From an uncultured Paraprevotella sp. (GTDB lineage Bacteria > Bacteroidota > Bacteroidia > Bacteroidales > Bacteroidaceae), in contig CAAFWT010000038.1 in NCBI GenBank assembly GCA_900766785.1, positions 1 through 14,304 of the forward strand: a stretch of 14,304 bases of DNA, given 5' to 3'. Shown in pieces: positions 6,159 to 14,293 of this stretch (positions are counted from its first letter, which is position 1; every line of letters begins with the position of its first letter). Position numbers and translations under genes: made by a program. The notes under the pieces were generated by a model that saw only the letters and a program-made list of their open reading frames with translations, was not told the DNA's origin and made no database searches.

Positions 6159-7223
6159 ATGGAACAAAACAAGAATACAGACATCGAGGTCATTGACCTT
6201 CGCCTCGTGGCCCAAAAGCTATGGAAGAAGCGTGGCCTGTTTGTGCGCGTGTGGATAGTGACATTCATCCTGGCATGCCTGTGGATACTGCCCCAGCCCA
6301 GGTATTACGACACCACCGTGGTGCTAGCACCCGAGATAGGAGGACAGAACACGGGAGGAGGACTGGCCTCCATCGCTTCCAGTTTCGGAGTAGACATAGG
6401 AAGCATACAGTCAGAGGATGCCATCTACCCCACCATCTACCCCGACCTCTTCGACTCCAAGGACTTCATCGTGGGACTCTTCGATATCAGGGTAAAGACC
6501 ATGGACGGAGAGGTGGACACCACCTTATATCAGTACATGCACAAGTACGAGAAGAAGAATCCTGTCACACGTCCTTTCAACCTGGCCCTTGGCTACATAA
6601 AGAATCTGTTTGAAGACAACAAGGGAGCACAGGGAAACGCCAACACCGTGGATCCCTCCAGGTTAACCAGGCGCCAGGAGGTGATATGCGCCAAGATAAA
6701 GAAGAACATCAGTTGTGATGTGGATATCAAGACGGATATCATCACCATCAAGGTCACAGCCAAGGATGCTCTGGTAAGTGCCACTATGGCCGACTCTGTC
6801 TCAAACCGACTGCAGCAGTTCATCACAGACTATCGTACCAGCAAAGCCCGAAGAGACCTTGACTACTACCAGAAGCTGACCGACGAGGCCAAGGCTAACT
6901 ATGATGCTGCCACAGATGCATATAGCCGCTACTGCGACCAGCATAGCAACATCATCATGCAAGCAGCCATTTCAGAAAGAGACAAACTGGAGAACGAGAT
7001 GGCCATGTGCCAAAGCACATACACAGCCATGAACACCCAACTGCAAGCATGCAAGGCCAGAGTGCAGGAACGCACACCAGCCTTCACCATACTGCAGTCT
7101 GCTTCGGTGCCCAACAAGCCCGCAGGCCCCAAACGCATGATATTCGTGGCATTCATGTTGGTACTCGCCACCGTGGGATGTGCTTGCTACATCCTCAGGA
7201 CATTCATCCCAGAGTATATCTAA
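6159..7223 (+). CDS. Wzz-like polysaccharide chain-length determinant / co-polymerase
   Basis: This 354-aa inner-membrane protein should set polymer length together with Wzy and couple to the export protein. The N-terminal cytoplasmic stretch (EVIDLRLVAQKLWKKRG) leads into TM1 at about 28-46. The Wzz domain follows, with YDTTVVLAPE (50-59) and SEDAIYPTIYPDLFDSKDF (85-103). A long helical or coiled-coil region spans about 230-305. The proline-rich SVPNKPAGPKRM (316-327) sits before TM2 (328-347), the usual Wzz hallmark. The protein ends ten residues after TM2, so there is no fused BY-kinase domain, and no Walker motifs are seen. GGAGAGGAT just ahead of the ATG is a plausible ribosome binding site. 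The stop is 3 bases before the flippase ATG, indicating co-translation. Confidence 0.9.
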   Translation: MEQNKNTDIEVIDLRLVAQKLWKKRGLFVRVWIVTFILACLWILPQPRYYDTTVVLAPEIGGQNTGGGLASIASSFGVDIGSIQSEDAIYPTIYPDLFDSKDFIVGLFDIRVKTMDGEVDTTLYQYMHKYEKKNPVTRPFNLALGYIKNLFEDNKGAQGNANTVDPSRLTRRQEVICAKIKKNISCDVDIKTDIITIKVTAKDALVSATMADSVSNRLQQFITDYRTSKARRDLDYYQKLTDEAKANYDAATDAYSRYCDQHSNIIMQAAISERDKLENEMAMCQSTYTAMNTQLQACKARVQERTPAFTILQSASVPNKPAGPKRMIFVAFMLVLATVGCACYILRTFIPEYI

Positions 7224-7226
7224 ACG

Positions 7227-8585
7227 ATGAGGAACGGCATTGAGCATATAGGCAAGACTGATGTGGCATGGAGTTATGCGGCAACCATTTTCCAAGTGGG
7301 TGCCGGCATATTCCTATTGCCGGCCATTTTGCATTACATGCCCCAACAAGCCGTTGGTCTGTGGAATGTATTCCTGACAGTCACTTCGCTTGTGCTGCTT
7401 CTGGACTTTGGCTTCCGCCCCTCTTTTGCACGCAATGTCGGCTACATTCTGGCTGGTGTAAAAGAACTGCAAGTACAGGGGGTCAACAGGACAGACGGCG
7501 AATCGTCCATTGATTTCAATCTTCTCAAGAGTGCGATATGCGCCATGCGCAAGTTCTATCGCATGGTATCACTCACCGTTCTTCTCATATTGACAACGGC
7601 AGGAACCGCGTATCTGTGGGTTGTTATGCGCAACTACACGGAATCACATTCTGATGCCTATATAGCATGGGCCATATTGTGCCTTGTCAATTGCTATGAG
7701 TTATACACTTATTATTATGATGCCCTACTGCTCGGGAAGGGCTACGTGAAACAGTCTCAGCAGATAATGATTCTCAGCAAATGCGTCTATCTGGGCATTG
7801 CAATACCATTGGTCATGATGAACATAGGGTTGACCGCACTCGTTGCAGCCCAAATGCTATCGACCATAATACGTCGCATTTTAGCTAAAAAAGTATTCTA
7901 CACCCCAGAGATGAAGCTGCAACTGGAAACTGCCAACGAAGACCAATCACAAAAAGTCTTTGCTTCGATAATGCCCAATGCCGTGCGCGTTGGGTTGACC
8001 TATATAGGTGGATTCCTCGTAAACAAGTCAACCATTCTGATTGGTTCTCTTTATCTCACGCTAAACGATGTGGCAACCTACGGCATCACTGCTCAAGTAA
8101 TGGATGTTCTCACACGATGCGGCCTGGTATGCAGCATGGCATACACTCCTTTGATAGTCAAGGCAAGAGCACAAGGTGACATACAAACTATCCGACGCAT
8201 CTACATTCTGTGCACAGCAGCACTGGCATGTGTAATGCTTGCGGGAGGCATCTGCTGGCTTCTTGGCGGTGACATATGCTTGAATATCATAGGTAGCCAG
8301 ACCCATTTCATTATGCCCAAGATGCTTGCAGTACTGCTTGTTTTTCAATTTCTGGAAAAGAATCATTCACTGGCTGCAACCTTCATACAAGCGGACAACA
8401 GAATTCCATTCTTCATCCCATCACTTGTATCCGGGATTGCCGTTGTGATCCTGCTGTGGGTTTTCCTCAGTCAATTGCATTGGGGATTGTGGGCTCTCAT
8501 TCTCGCCCCTGGCATAGTGCAACTTGCCTATCAGAACTGGAAGTGGCCTTTAGTAGTTATACGTGAAATCAGAAAAGGCTTATGA
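7227..8585 (+). CDS. Wzx-like lipid-linked oligosaccharide flippase (MOP superfamily)
   Basis: This 452-aa protein has about twelve hydrophobic segments (near 13-35, 44-63, 114-133, 143-163, 182-200, 257-277, 325-347, 361-379, 397-416 and 419-435 among others). It should turn the undecaprenyl-linked repeat unit to the periplasmic side. Family-like features are the N-terminal WSYAATIFQVGAGIFLLPAILHYMP, a charged loop after TM2 (DFGFRPSFARNVGYI), and KSTILIGSLYLTLNDVATYGITAQ (267-290), which resembles the repeated half of polysaccharide transporters. Its place between the Wzz-like gene and a glycosyltransferase supports the role. The stop overlaps the next start as ATGA. Its codons are visibly more AT-rich than those of the export gene, as often seen in exchangeable serotype genes. 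Confidence 0.88.
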   Translation: MRNGIEHIGKTDVAWSYAATIFQVGAGIFLLPAILHYMPQQAVGLWNVFLTVTSLVLLLDFGFRPSFARNVGYILAGVKELQVQGVNRTDGESSIDFNLLKSAICAMRKFYRMVSLTVLLILTTAGTAYLWVVMRNYTESHSDAYIAWAILCLVNCYELYTYYYDALLLGKGYVKQSQQIMILSKCVYLGIAIPLVMMNIGLTALVAAQMLSTIIRRILAKKVFYTPEMKLQLETANEDQSQKVFASIMPNAVRVGLTYIGGFLVNKSTILIGSLYLTLNDVATYGITAQVMDVLTRCGLVCSMAYTPLIVKARAQGDIQTIRRIYILCTAALACVMLAGGICWLLGGDICLNIIGSQTHFIMPKMLAVLLVFQFLEKNHSLAATFIQADNRIPFFIPSLVSGIAVVILLWVFLSQLHWGLWALILAPGIVQLAYQNWKWPLVVIREIRKGL

Positions 8586-9487
8586 AAGTATATACCATCA
8601 TAGTCACCTATAACGCGATGAAGTGGATAGAACGTTGCATAACGTCTCTATTGAACTCCACCATACAAACGTCCATCGTCATAATTGACAATTGTTCGAA
8701 GGACGAAACGGTCAGTTTCACGAAGAAAGCATATCCACAAGCGACAGTCATCAAGCAGGAAAAGAACCTGGGATTCGGTCAGGCGAACAACGTGGGCATT
8801 CGCATGGCACTTGCCAATGGGGCAACCCATGTATTGCTGCTCAATCAGGACGCATGGATAGACAGCAAGATGCTGGAGACTCTGTTGCCACTTGATGACG
8901 GAAAGACTGTCCTGTCACCTGTTCACCTCAATGGAGCAGCCACTGCAATAGACAAGAACTTCCTGACAAATGCTGTCATCAGAAGCGGATACGACAGTCT
9001 GAGAATTGGAGACCCTCTGTTGACCCAAGCCAAAGGACTGCATCCTGCCCAGGAGATATGCGCAGCCTGCTGGCTCATACCCAGAAGAATCATTGAGAAG
9101 ATAGGTGGTTTCAACCCTTTGTTCTTCCATTATAGCGAAGATGTTAACTATCAATACAGGCTATTCTACCATAATATGCGTATTGCCTGGGCTGGTGGCA
9201 CACACGTATGTCACGACCGCGAATTCCGCAAGAGACAGCCAGCAACTTACATAAGAGTAAGACAAGAACTGGTATTGAGAGCATCAAACATCAACATTTC
9301 ACCTCTGAAGGCAACGCTACAGCAGATTCGCTACGGCATAGGAGTGCTGCACACCGCCCTGGTATATAGGGAGTGGAGAAGCATTGCATACTTCTGGAAA
9401 GCCTATTTCTACATGCTGACACACATGGCCAAAGCCATAAACGACAGCCGTAACATAGAGAAAAAGCAAGGAGAGAACTGGCTATGA
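8582..9487 (+). CDS. Family 2 glycosyltransferase (rhamnosyltransferase-like, WbbL type)
   Basis: This 301-aa cytosolic GT-A enzyme should add one sugar to the lipid-linked repeat unit. Motifs are YTIIVTYN at the start, IDNCSKD (35-41, the nucleotide-binding DNxSxD site), NLGFGQANNVGI (62-73), LLNQDAW (86-92, which fills the DxD position with N88-x-D90), and GGFNPLFFHYSEDVNYQYR (175-193) with the acidic E186-D187 expected for the catalytic base. The N-L-G-F and NxD motifs are those of WbbL-like rhamnosyltransferases and relatives, but donor and linkage cannot be deduced. No membrane helix is seen. ATGA overlaps link it both to the flippase before it and to the polymerase after it. Confidence 0.9.
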   Translation: MKVYTIIVTYNAMKWIERCITSLLNSTIQTSIVIIDNCSKDETVSFTKKAYPQATVIKQEKNLGFGQANNVGIRMALANGATHVLLLNQDAWIDSKMLETLLPLDDGKTVLSPVHLNGAATAIDKNFLTNAVIRSGYDSLRIGDPLLTQAKGLHPAQEICAACWLIPRRIIEKIGGFNPLFFHYSEDVNYQYRLFYHNMRIAWAGGTHVCHDREFRKRQPATYIRVRQELVLRASNINISPLKATLQQIRYGIGVLHTALVYREWRSIAYFWKAYFYMLTHMAKAINDSRNIEKKQGENWL

Positions 9488-10848
9488 TTGCAGTACCCTT
9501 CATATATTTTTCCTCACTGTGTGGTTATTTCGTATGGAAGCACAGGCACTTCGGGGCAGAAGCCTGGATGGCCTTTCTGTATGCGATATCCGCTTTGGCC
9601 TCTATTCCCGTATTCCAACAGGACCTTATCGGAATACAATATGGTACACATCTAAAGACTGTCGGGCTGATACCCACCATTGTTTATTGCGGTTTGCTTA
9701 CAGCCACCATCCTTCCCTTTTCGCAGATGAATGCAGAAAAAATCACATTCATAGAGAAGCCAAAGCCCTGGCTGTTCAAGATTGTATCATGGGTGCTCAT
9801 CATCACATTCTTCTGCACTGTGTTTGTGTATATAGGCGATATACGCAAGACAATGGCTATAGGAGACTTGAAAATGGTCAGGGACATGGTGTATAGCGGC
9901 GAGAGCGCAACCAAGGCATCTGGCATAAAATACATATTCTGTCTGCCGGAAACATTCCTGTCTGCACTTGGAATGGTTGCCATTCCGTTCTTTCTATACA
10001 GCCTTTGCTTTACACACAACAAGTGGTGGTTCAATCTGCTGCTGCTGCTTTCATCCACCACTGCCATTGTAAAAAGCATATTGATTGCAGGACGAACTCA
10101 GACAATATATTGGATATTTACGTTCGTGGCCTGCTACTGCTTTTTCTCGCCCATGATGAAAAGCAGCTATAAGCATATCATACGCATCCTTTTTGCATCT
10201 GTATTTGGCGTTGTATTGCTTTTCTTCGTGGCTGTTACAGCTGCCAGATACTACAACGTGGCACAATATGCCATACAGATGCTACTACTATATATAGGCG
10301 AACCATTCGTAGAATTCTGCTATTTTTGGGATTTCTTCCAAAGCCCCGACATGTCGCTTCAGCGAATACTGCCCTTTACACACCAGTTTATCCTTGGCAA
10401 GAACATTGACCTGGATATTTATCGAGCGCATGTTGCAGCCAAGTCCGGCTTGTTCATCGGTGTTTTCTTTACATTCCTTGGTGACCTTCTAATAGATATA
10501 GGACGTTTCGGCATGATGGTATATGTACTGGTATATCACATTGTCGCACGCCTGCTTTTGCACAGGAAAGACCCACAAGTACTGCCTTTCCATCATATCT
10601 TGATATGGCTACTGCTCATCCTACTCCCGCTCGAAGGACTTTTCTACTATAGTTTCCACACCGTGCGAATGAGTTATTACGTCATAGAAACCATTCTGCT
10701 GGTAATCCTATTTAAGTACAAGATACGTCTTTGGCACAAGAACAAGGAAGAAGAGGAAACGTTGCAGCCCTCCAATCTCCCGACTGATTCAAGTCTGCCA
10801 ACAGATTTACCCACAACCACAGAAGCATCACAACCATGCCAAAAGTAA
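9484..10848 (+). CDS. Wzy-like O-antigen / capsule repeat-unit polymerase
   Basis: This 454-aa protein has about ten to twelve hydrophobic helices from residue 2 to 411 and no glycosyltransferase motif. That is as expected for the polymerase, which joins flipped repeat units in the periplasmic leaflet. Wzy proteins share little sequence, so the call rests on topology, position and a few suggestive pieces: SILIAGRTQTIYW (198-210), with an arginine at a predicted helix edge; IGEPFVEFCYFWDFF (271-285); and KSGLFIGVFFTFLGDLLIDIGRFG (320-343). Residues 419-450 form a charged, then Pro/Ser/Thr-rich tail containing LPTD twice. This tail overlaps the next gene by 13 bases. The gene is among the most AT-rich of the operon. 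It is the only unassigned integral membrane protein in the locus, which supports the polymerase call. Confidence 0.8.
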   Translation: MIAVPFIYFSSLCGYFVWKHRHFGAEAWMAFLYAISALASIPVFQQDLIGIQYGTHLKTVGLIPTIVYCGLLTATILPFSQMNAEKITFIEKPKPWLFKIVSWVLIITFFCTVFVYIGDIRKTMAIGDLKMVRDMVYSGESATKASGIKYIFCLPETFLSALGMVAIPFFLYSLCFTHNKWWFNLLLLLSSTTAIVKSILIAGRTQTIYWIFTFVACYCFFSPMMKSSYKHIIRILFASVFGVVLLFFVAVTAARYYNVAQYAIQMLLLYIGEPFVEFCYFWDFFQSPDMSLQRILPFTHQFILGKNIDLDIYRAHVAAKSGLFIGVFFTFLGDLLIDIGRFGMMVYVLVYHIVARLLLHRKDPQVLPFHHILIWLLLILLPLEGLFYYSFHTVRMSYYVIETILLVILFKYKIRLWHKNKEEEETLQPSNLPTDSSLPTDLPTTTEASQPCQK

Positions 10849-11783
10849 GCATCATCATACCCTGTTATAACCAGGCTGAATTTCTGCTGCAGGCTCTTGA
10901 AGCTCTGCAAAAGCAGACCCTTCAGGACTTCGAGTGCATCATCGTAGATGACGGAAGCACCGACTCTTCGGCACAGATAGCCGACGACTTCATCAAGCAG
11001 GACGAGAGATTCCGCCTGATAAGGAAACCCAATGGCGGTACCGCCACTGCACGGAATATGGGCTTGCGCGCTGCCACCGGAGAATACGTTCAGTTTCTGG
11101 ATGCAGATGATGAACTGGACTCGCGCAAGCTGGAGCTGCAAGCAGCCATGATGGACAGGGACGGACTGGACATGTCCTACACCGATTACCGGCATTTCCA
11201 CATGGATGCCTCTGGCACACGCATCCTGCGCTCACATCCTGCTTATACCATGAGGCCCACAGGAAGTCTGCACCTGAGCCTACTCACACGCTGGGGCATT
11301 GACTTCTCCATCCCCATTCATTGCATCTTGTACCGCAAGAGTTTCATCGTGGAACACCATCTGAGTTTCTCTGAAACATTACGTTATCGGGAGGACTGGG
11401 ATTTCCACCTCCAAGCATCGGCAATATCTGGATTCCGCTACGGACGCATGCCTGGCTATGTAGCAGCCTATTATCGCGAGAACCCCAACAGCAAGACCAG
11501 CAGTGCACAGAAGCTCAGCAGCGGCAACCTTACTTACTTGTCGCATGCCATACGTCATGCGCCTCTGGCCGACATGATTCCCTTGGCCTTCCATCTGGCA
11601 TGTGAGCTGATACTGATAACGGGACGTGCCTGCAAGCACCGCCATCTGGCAGAACTGCGTCCACTCTCCATTCTGGTGCAGCATGTTAACCTGCGCCATG
11701 TGATAACCTACATGTTATCCATAGTACTACTCCCCCTTAGCATCCTGTATATCATCGTTCGCTCCATTATCGTTTATCTATGA
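10836..11783 (+). CDS. Family 2 glycosyltransferase
   Basis: This 315-aa enzyme is a clear GT-A/GT2 protein. It has VSIIIPCYNQAEFL at 4-17, VDDGSTD at 37-43, NGGTATARNMGL at 66-77, the metal- and nucleotide-binding FLDADDEL at 87-94 and the acidic RYREDWDFHLQ at 183-193, where the catalytic base is expected. After the catalytic domain, the C-terminus (about 287-313) is strongly hydrophobic and probably anchors the protein to the inner membrane, next to its lipid-linked acceptor. It likely adds one sugar of the repeat unit; donor and linkage are unknown. The start lies 13 bases inside the polymerase gene, and the stop overlaps the next start as ATGA. Confidence 0.92.
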   Translation: MPKVSIIIPCYNQAEFLLQALEALQKQTLQDFECIIVDDGSTDSSAQIADDFIKQDERFRLIRKPNGGTATARNMGLRAATGEYVQFLDADDELDSRKLELQAAMMDRDGLDMSYTDYRHFHMDASGTRILRSHPAYTMRPTGSLHLSLLTRWGIDFSIPIHCILYRKSFIVEHHLSFSETLRYREDWDFHLQASAISGFRYGRMPGYVAAYYRENPNSKTSSAQKLSSGNLTYLSHAIRHAPLADMIPLAFHLACELILITGRACKHRHLAELRPLSILVQHVNLRHVITYMLSIVLLPLSILYIIVRSIIVYL

Positions 11784-12628
11784 GCACAAGACAAACACTC
11801 CCGCACATCATGATATTCTGCGTAACCTACAAGAGTTACGACTATCTGCGCACCTTCATGACATCCGTGGAACGTGCTGCAGCAAAAGCAGAAGGACTCT
11901 GCCACGTCACGCTGTGTGTGGGCGACAATACCACCGACCATTGGGAAGATGTGCCTGCCGACCTCACTCCGCATTGCTCGTTGCATGCCTTCCCCTACCA
12001 TCTCAACCTGGGTTACCTGGGATGTGCCCTGAAGATGATGTCAGAAGTGGGATGGCAAGAGGTGAGTCAGGCTTCATACTGCATCATCAGCAACGTAGAT
12101 CTCACCTTGCGCGAGGATTTCTTCAGTGTGCTGGCTACCACGGAATGGCCTGCCGATACAGGATGGCTGGCTCCCGACATCTTTACCGAACGGCTCAACC
12201 ATCACGACAATCCCTTCCAGACGCATCGTCCGCGCAAGCGTGATTTCATTCGCTGGCAGCTGCTCTACAGCAACCACATTATATATAAATGGCTGGAGAA
12301 GCTCTACCACCTACGAGGCAAACACCAGAACATACCCGACAAGCAGACAGCCATCTACGCCGGACACGGCTCGCTCATGGTCATCAGCGGACAGTTCCTG
12401 GCCAAGCATCCCTATCTGAAGTTCCCCACATTCATGTATGGCGAGGAACTCTTCTTTGCCGAACTGATATATCAGGACAAGCTGAAGACCTACTATTGCC
12501 CGTCACTGTATGTCAGCAACGTGGGACGGGTGTCAACAGGCAAGTACAACTATAAGTGGCTCTGCCGCCAGAACAGGAAGAGCCTGCGTATTCTGAAAGG
12601 CTACTGCTTCCGCGCTACCTTATTCTGA
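11780..12628 (+). CDS. Glycosyltransferase, GT2-like with divergent motifs
   Basis: This 282-aa protein ends the operon. It shows the GT-A pattern in weakened form: IMIFCVTYKSYDYL (10-23), GDNTTD (48-53) in the place of DDGSTD, LNLGYLGC (75-82), SNVDLTLREDF (104-114) where GT2 enzymes have their DxD-type loop, and GHGSLMVISGQFL (195-207). FMYGEELFFAELIY (218-231) resembles the YxEEx(D/L)xxR region of rhamnosyltransferase-like enzymes. The DxD position holds N-V-D, as in the NPD variants. No signal peptide or helix is seen. The predicted role is addition of a third sugar after the initiating residue. It is translationally coupled to the previous gene by ATGA and is followed after 45 bases by the convergent beta-helix gene. 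Confidence 0.85.
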   Translation: MSTRQTLPHIMIFCVTYKSYDYLRTFMTSVERAAAKAEGLCHVTLCVGDNTTDHWEDVPADLTPHCSLHAFPYHLNLGYLGCALKMMSEVGWQEVSQASYCIISNVDLTLREDFFSVLATTEWPADTGWLAPDIFTERLNHHDNPFQTHRPRKRDFIRWQLLYSNHIIYKWLEKLYHLRGKHQNIPDKQTAIYAGHGSLMVISGQFLAKHPYLKFPTFMYGEELFFAELIYQDKLKTYYCPSLYVSNVGRVSTGKYNYKWLCRQNRKSLRILKGYCFRATLF

Positions 12629-12673
12629 AGAACAGCGAATATTGAGCAGCCTACCCCGCATCACGGCCTGAAA
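12629..12673. other. Convergent intergenic gap with no clear terminator
   Basis: The 45 bases between the last operon gene and the stop of the minus-strand gene contain no obvious GC-rich hairpin followed by a T-run on either strand. Transcripts from both sides may overlap into the opposing genes, or termination may be factor-dependent. Confidence 0.4.
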
Positions 12674-14266
12674 TCATATAGAGTCGAAAGAGCAATTCTG
12701 CACTCTGCGGATTAAGCGAGGATTGTACATCAGTTTCTTGTTGCACATCCTCACGGGTATTGGTTTCCCCTTAGAAACCACCCTTACGCCCTCCAGACTC
12801 ACAAGCGACTGGTAATGCACTGTGTCGCGATACAGATTGTCATCTCCCTGACTGTTGAAATGATATAGGAAGAAAGCATCGGGTGTGCGCTCATCCGGCA
12901 TACGGATGGTGCAGTTCCTCATGTGCAAGTTTGGCAGACACCTTGAGGACTCCTTATCGCTGAACGTCAAGCCTTCTACCAGACAGTAGTAGGTGGGATG
13001 CACATCGAAGATGCAATCCCGATATGACAACTCAAAACCTGTAAATGCACCAGAATAACTGTGTTCTATAATCAATGGACGTGCCTTGACAAAATGGCAA
13101 TGGACAAAACGCATATACCCAAAGGCACAGGCTACCTGGCACATACAATTACGAGAGGAATACTGTGACGTATCGGTCTGAAAGGTACAGCGGCGGTAGG
13201 TGAAGTCTGCACAATAAAAATGGCAGTCAAATCTGTTGAGTACGCAGTCATCCAGAGTCACCCGATTCAGGAAGAAGCCACAGGTGATTCCCCAAGGTGC
13301 ATCCGCCTGTACATTACGCAGCGAGGTATCATAGAGGTTAATCAACCGAAGACCATAACCATGATGCTTCGCGGCTGAATAGCTTCCGCTTATGCTTACA
13401 TTCTCCAATAGAGTACCCACCGAATGACGGATGTACAGGCACTGGTCATCCTCATAGATGGGACGCTGAGGGCGCGTCTGATCTTCCTTTGGCGTTTCTA
13501 CAGATATATTTCTGACCTTAAGCCCTATCTGGCCGCAGGCTTTCAGTAGAAAAGTGCGCTTCGTGGAGGCTTCGGAGCGAGAAAACCGAAGGTTCTTGAA
13601 GGAAGGGTCCTTCACCTTCACCTCATCATAGAGGCACATCAGGCTGTCTGCTCCAGAATAAGGATAGATGGGGTGGTTCTGTGCCTTTCCGGCTATGATA
13701 TGAACGATGTCCCTGCGATAAATGCTCAGACGACCGTCACGCTTGCTCCATTCCTTACGGTCATACACGTACAGCAACTTGTGTCCACGGGCAAGGGCTG
13801 GCACCGAAGAAAAGTCACCGTCATCTATCACCCTGCCGCTCACCTGCACTTGCCTGGCAGCCCGAGCAAGCAAGGCGAAATCAACAGTCTCTATGTCCTG
13901 CAAGTCGGAACGGCTATCCATTGAGAAAAGGAAAAGCCTATCCACACAGGTGTTTTCCACCACAAACCTGCAACCACCGAAATCCGTATAACTGGTGAGT
14001 GGGATAGGTGCAGCATCCGAAGGGATGACTATCCTGACTGTCACGTCCTTGGGATAAACCACCCGAGTGCCACTACCCTTGGCCAAAGCTGAAGCGTGTA
14101 TCTCTCTGAGCCGTTGATACACAGTCTGGCCATCACCCTGCAAATCAGCAAGACTCACACGCACGACATTACGGATACCAGCATTGGCAATGCTCAGAAA
14201 CCCGCACATAAGCATGCACAACAGCGTTGAGTAAATTCTCTTGGTACTCTTCTCTAACCTTCTCAT
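12674..14266 (-). CDS. Secreted protein with probable right-handed beta-helix, unknown function
   Basis: This 530-aa protein has an N-terminal signal peptide (basic RRLEKSTKR, then a hydrophobic core, ending IANA-G near residue 29) and so acts outside the cytoplasm. There is no good lipobox. Residues about 210-490 show short beta-strand-like turns with a recurring small motif: DCVL (339), RCTF (359), HCHF (389), DCIF (417) and NCTI (451), plus NCSF (524). The spacing and composition are those of a pectate-lyase-like right-handed beta-helix with cysteines stacked at one coil position. No catalytic residues of a known lyase or hydrolase family are evident to me. It faces the polysaccharide operon head-on. 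It could process or bind the polysaccharide, but equally could be unrelated. The start at 14266 follows a Bacteroidetes-type promoter box by 19 bases. Confidence 0.8.
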   Translation of the reverse strand: MRRLEKSTKRIYSTLLCMLMCGFLSIANAGIRNVVRVSLADLQGDGQTVYQRLREIHASALAKGSGTRVVYPKDVTVRIVIPSDAAPIPLTSYTDFGGCRFVVENTCVDRLFLFSMDSRSDLQDIETVDFALLARAARQVQVSGRVIDDGDFSSVPALARGHKLLYVYDRKEWSKRDGRLSIYRRDIVHIIAGKAQNHPIYPYSGADSLMCLYDEVKVKDPSFKNLRFSRSEASTKRTFLLKACGQIGLKVRNISVETPKEDQTRPQRPIYEDDQCLYIRHSVGTLLENVSISGSYSAAKHHGYGLRLINLYDTSLRNVQADAPWGITCGFFLNRVTLDDCVLNRFDCHFYCADFTYRRCTFQTDTSQYSSRNCMCQVACAFGYMRFVHCHFVKARPLIIEHSYSGAFTGFELSYRDCIFDVHPTYYCLVEGLTFSDKESSRCLPNLHMRNCTIRMPDERTPDAFFLYHFNSQGDDNLYRDTVHYQSLVSLEGVRVVSKGKPIPVRMCNKKLMYNPRLIRRVQNCSFDSI

Positions 14267-14285
14267 CGAACTGAATTGTTTGTTG

Positions 14286-14293
14286 CAAAGATA
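14286..14293 (-). promoter_or_regulatory. Bacteroidetes-type -7 box upstream of the beta-helix gene
   Basis: On the minus strand the eight bases read TATCTTTG, an exact match to TAnnTTTG, 19 bases before the ATG at 14266. The -33 element would lie beyond the end of the window and cannot be checked. The match implies a very short untranslated leader and transcription independent of the operon. Confidence 0.6.
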
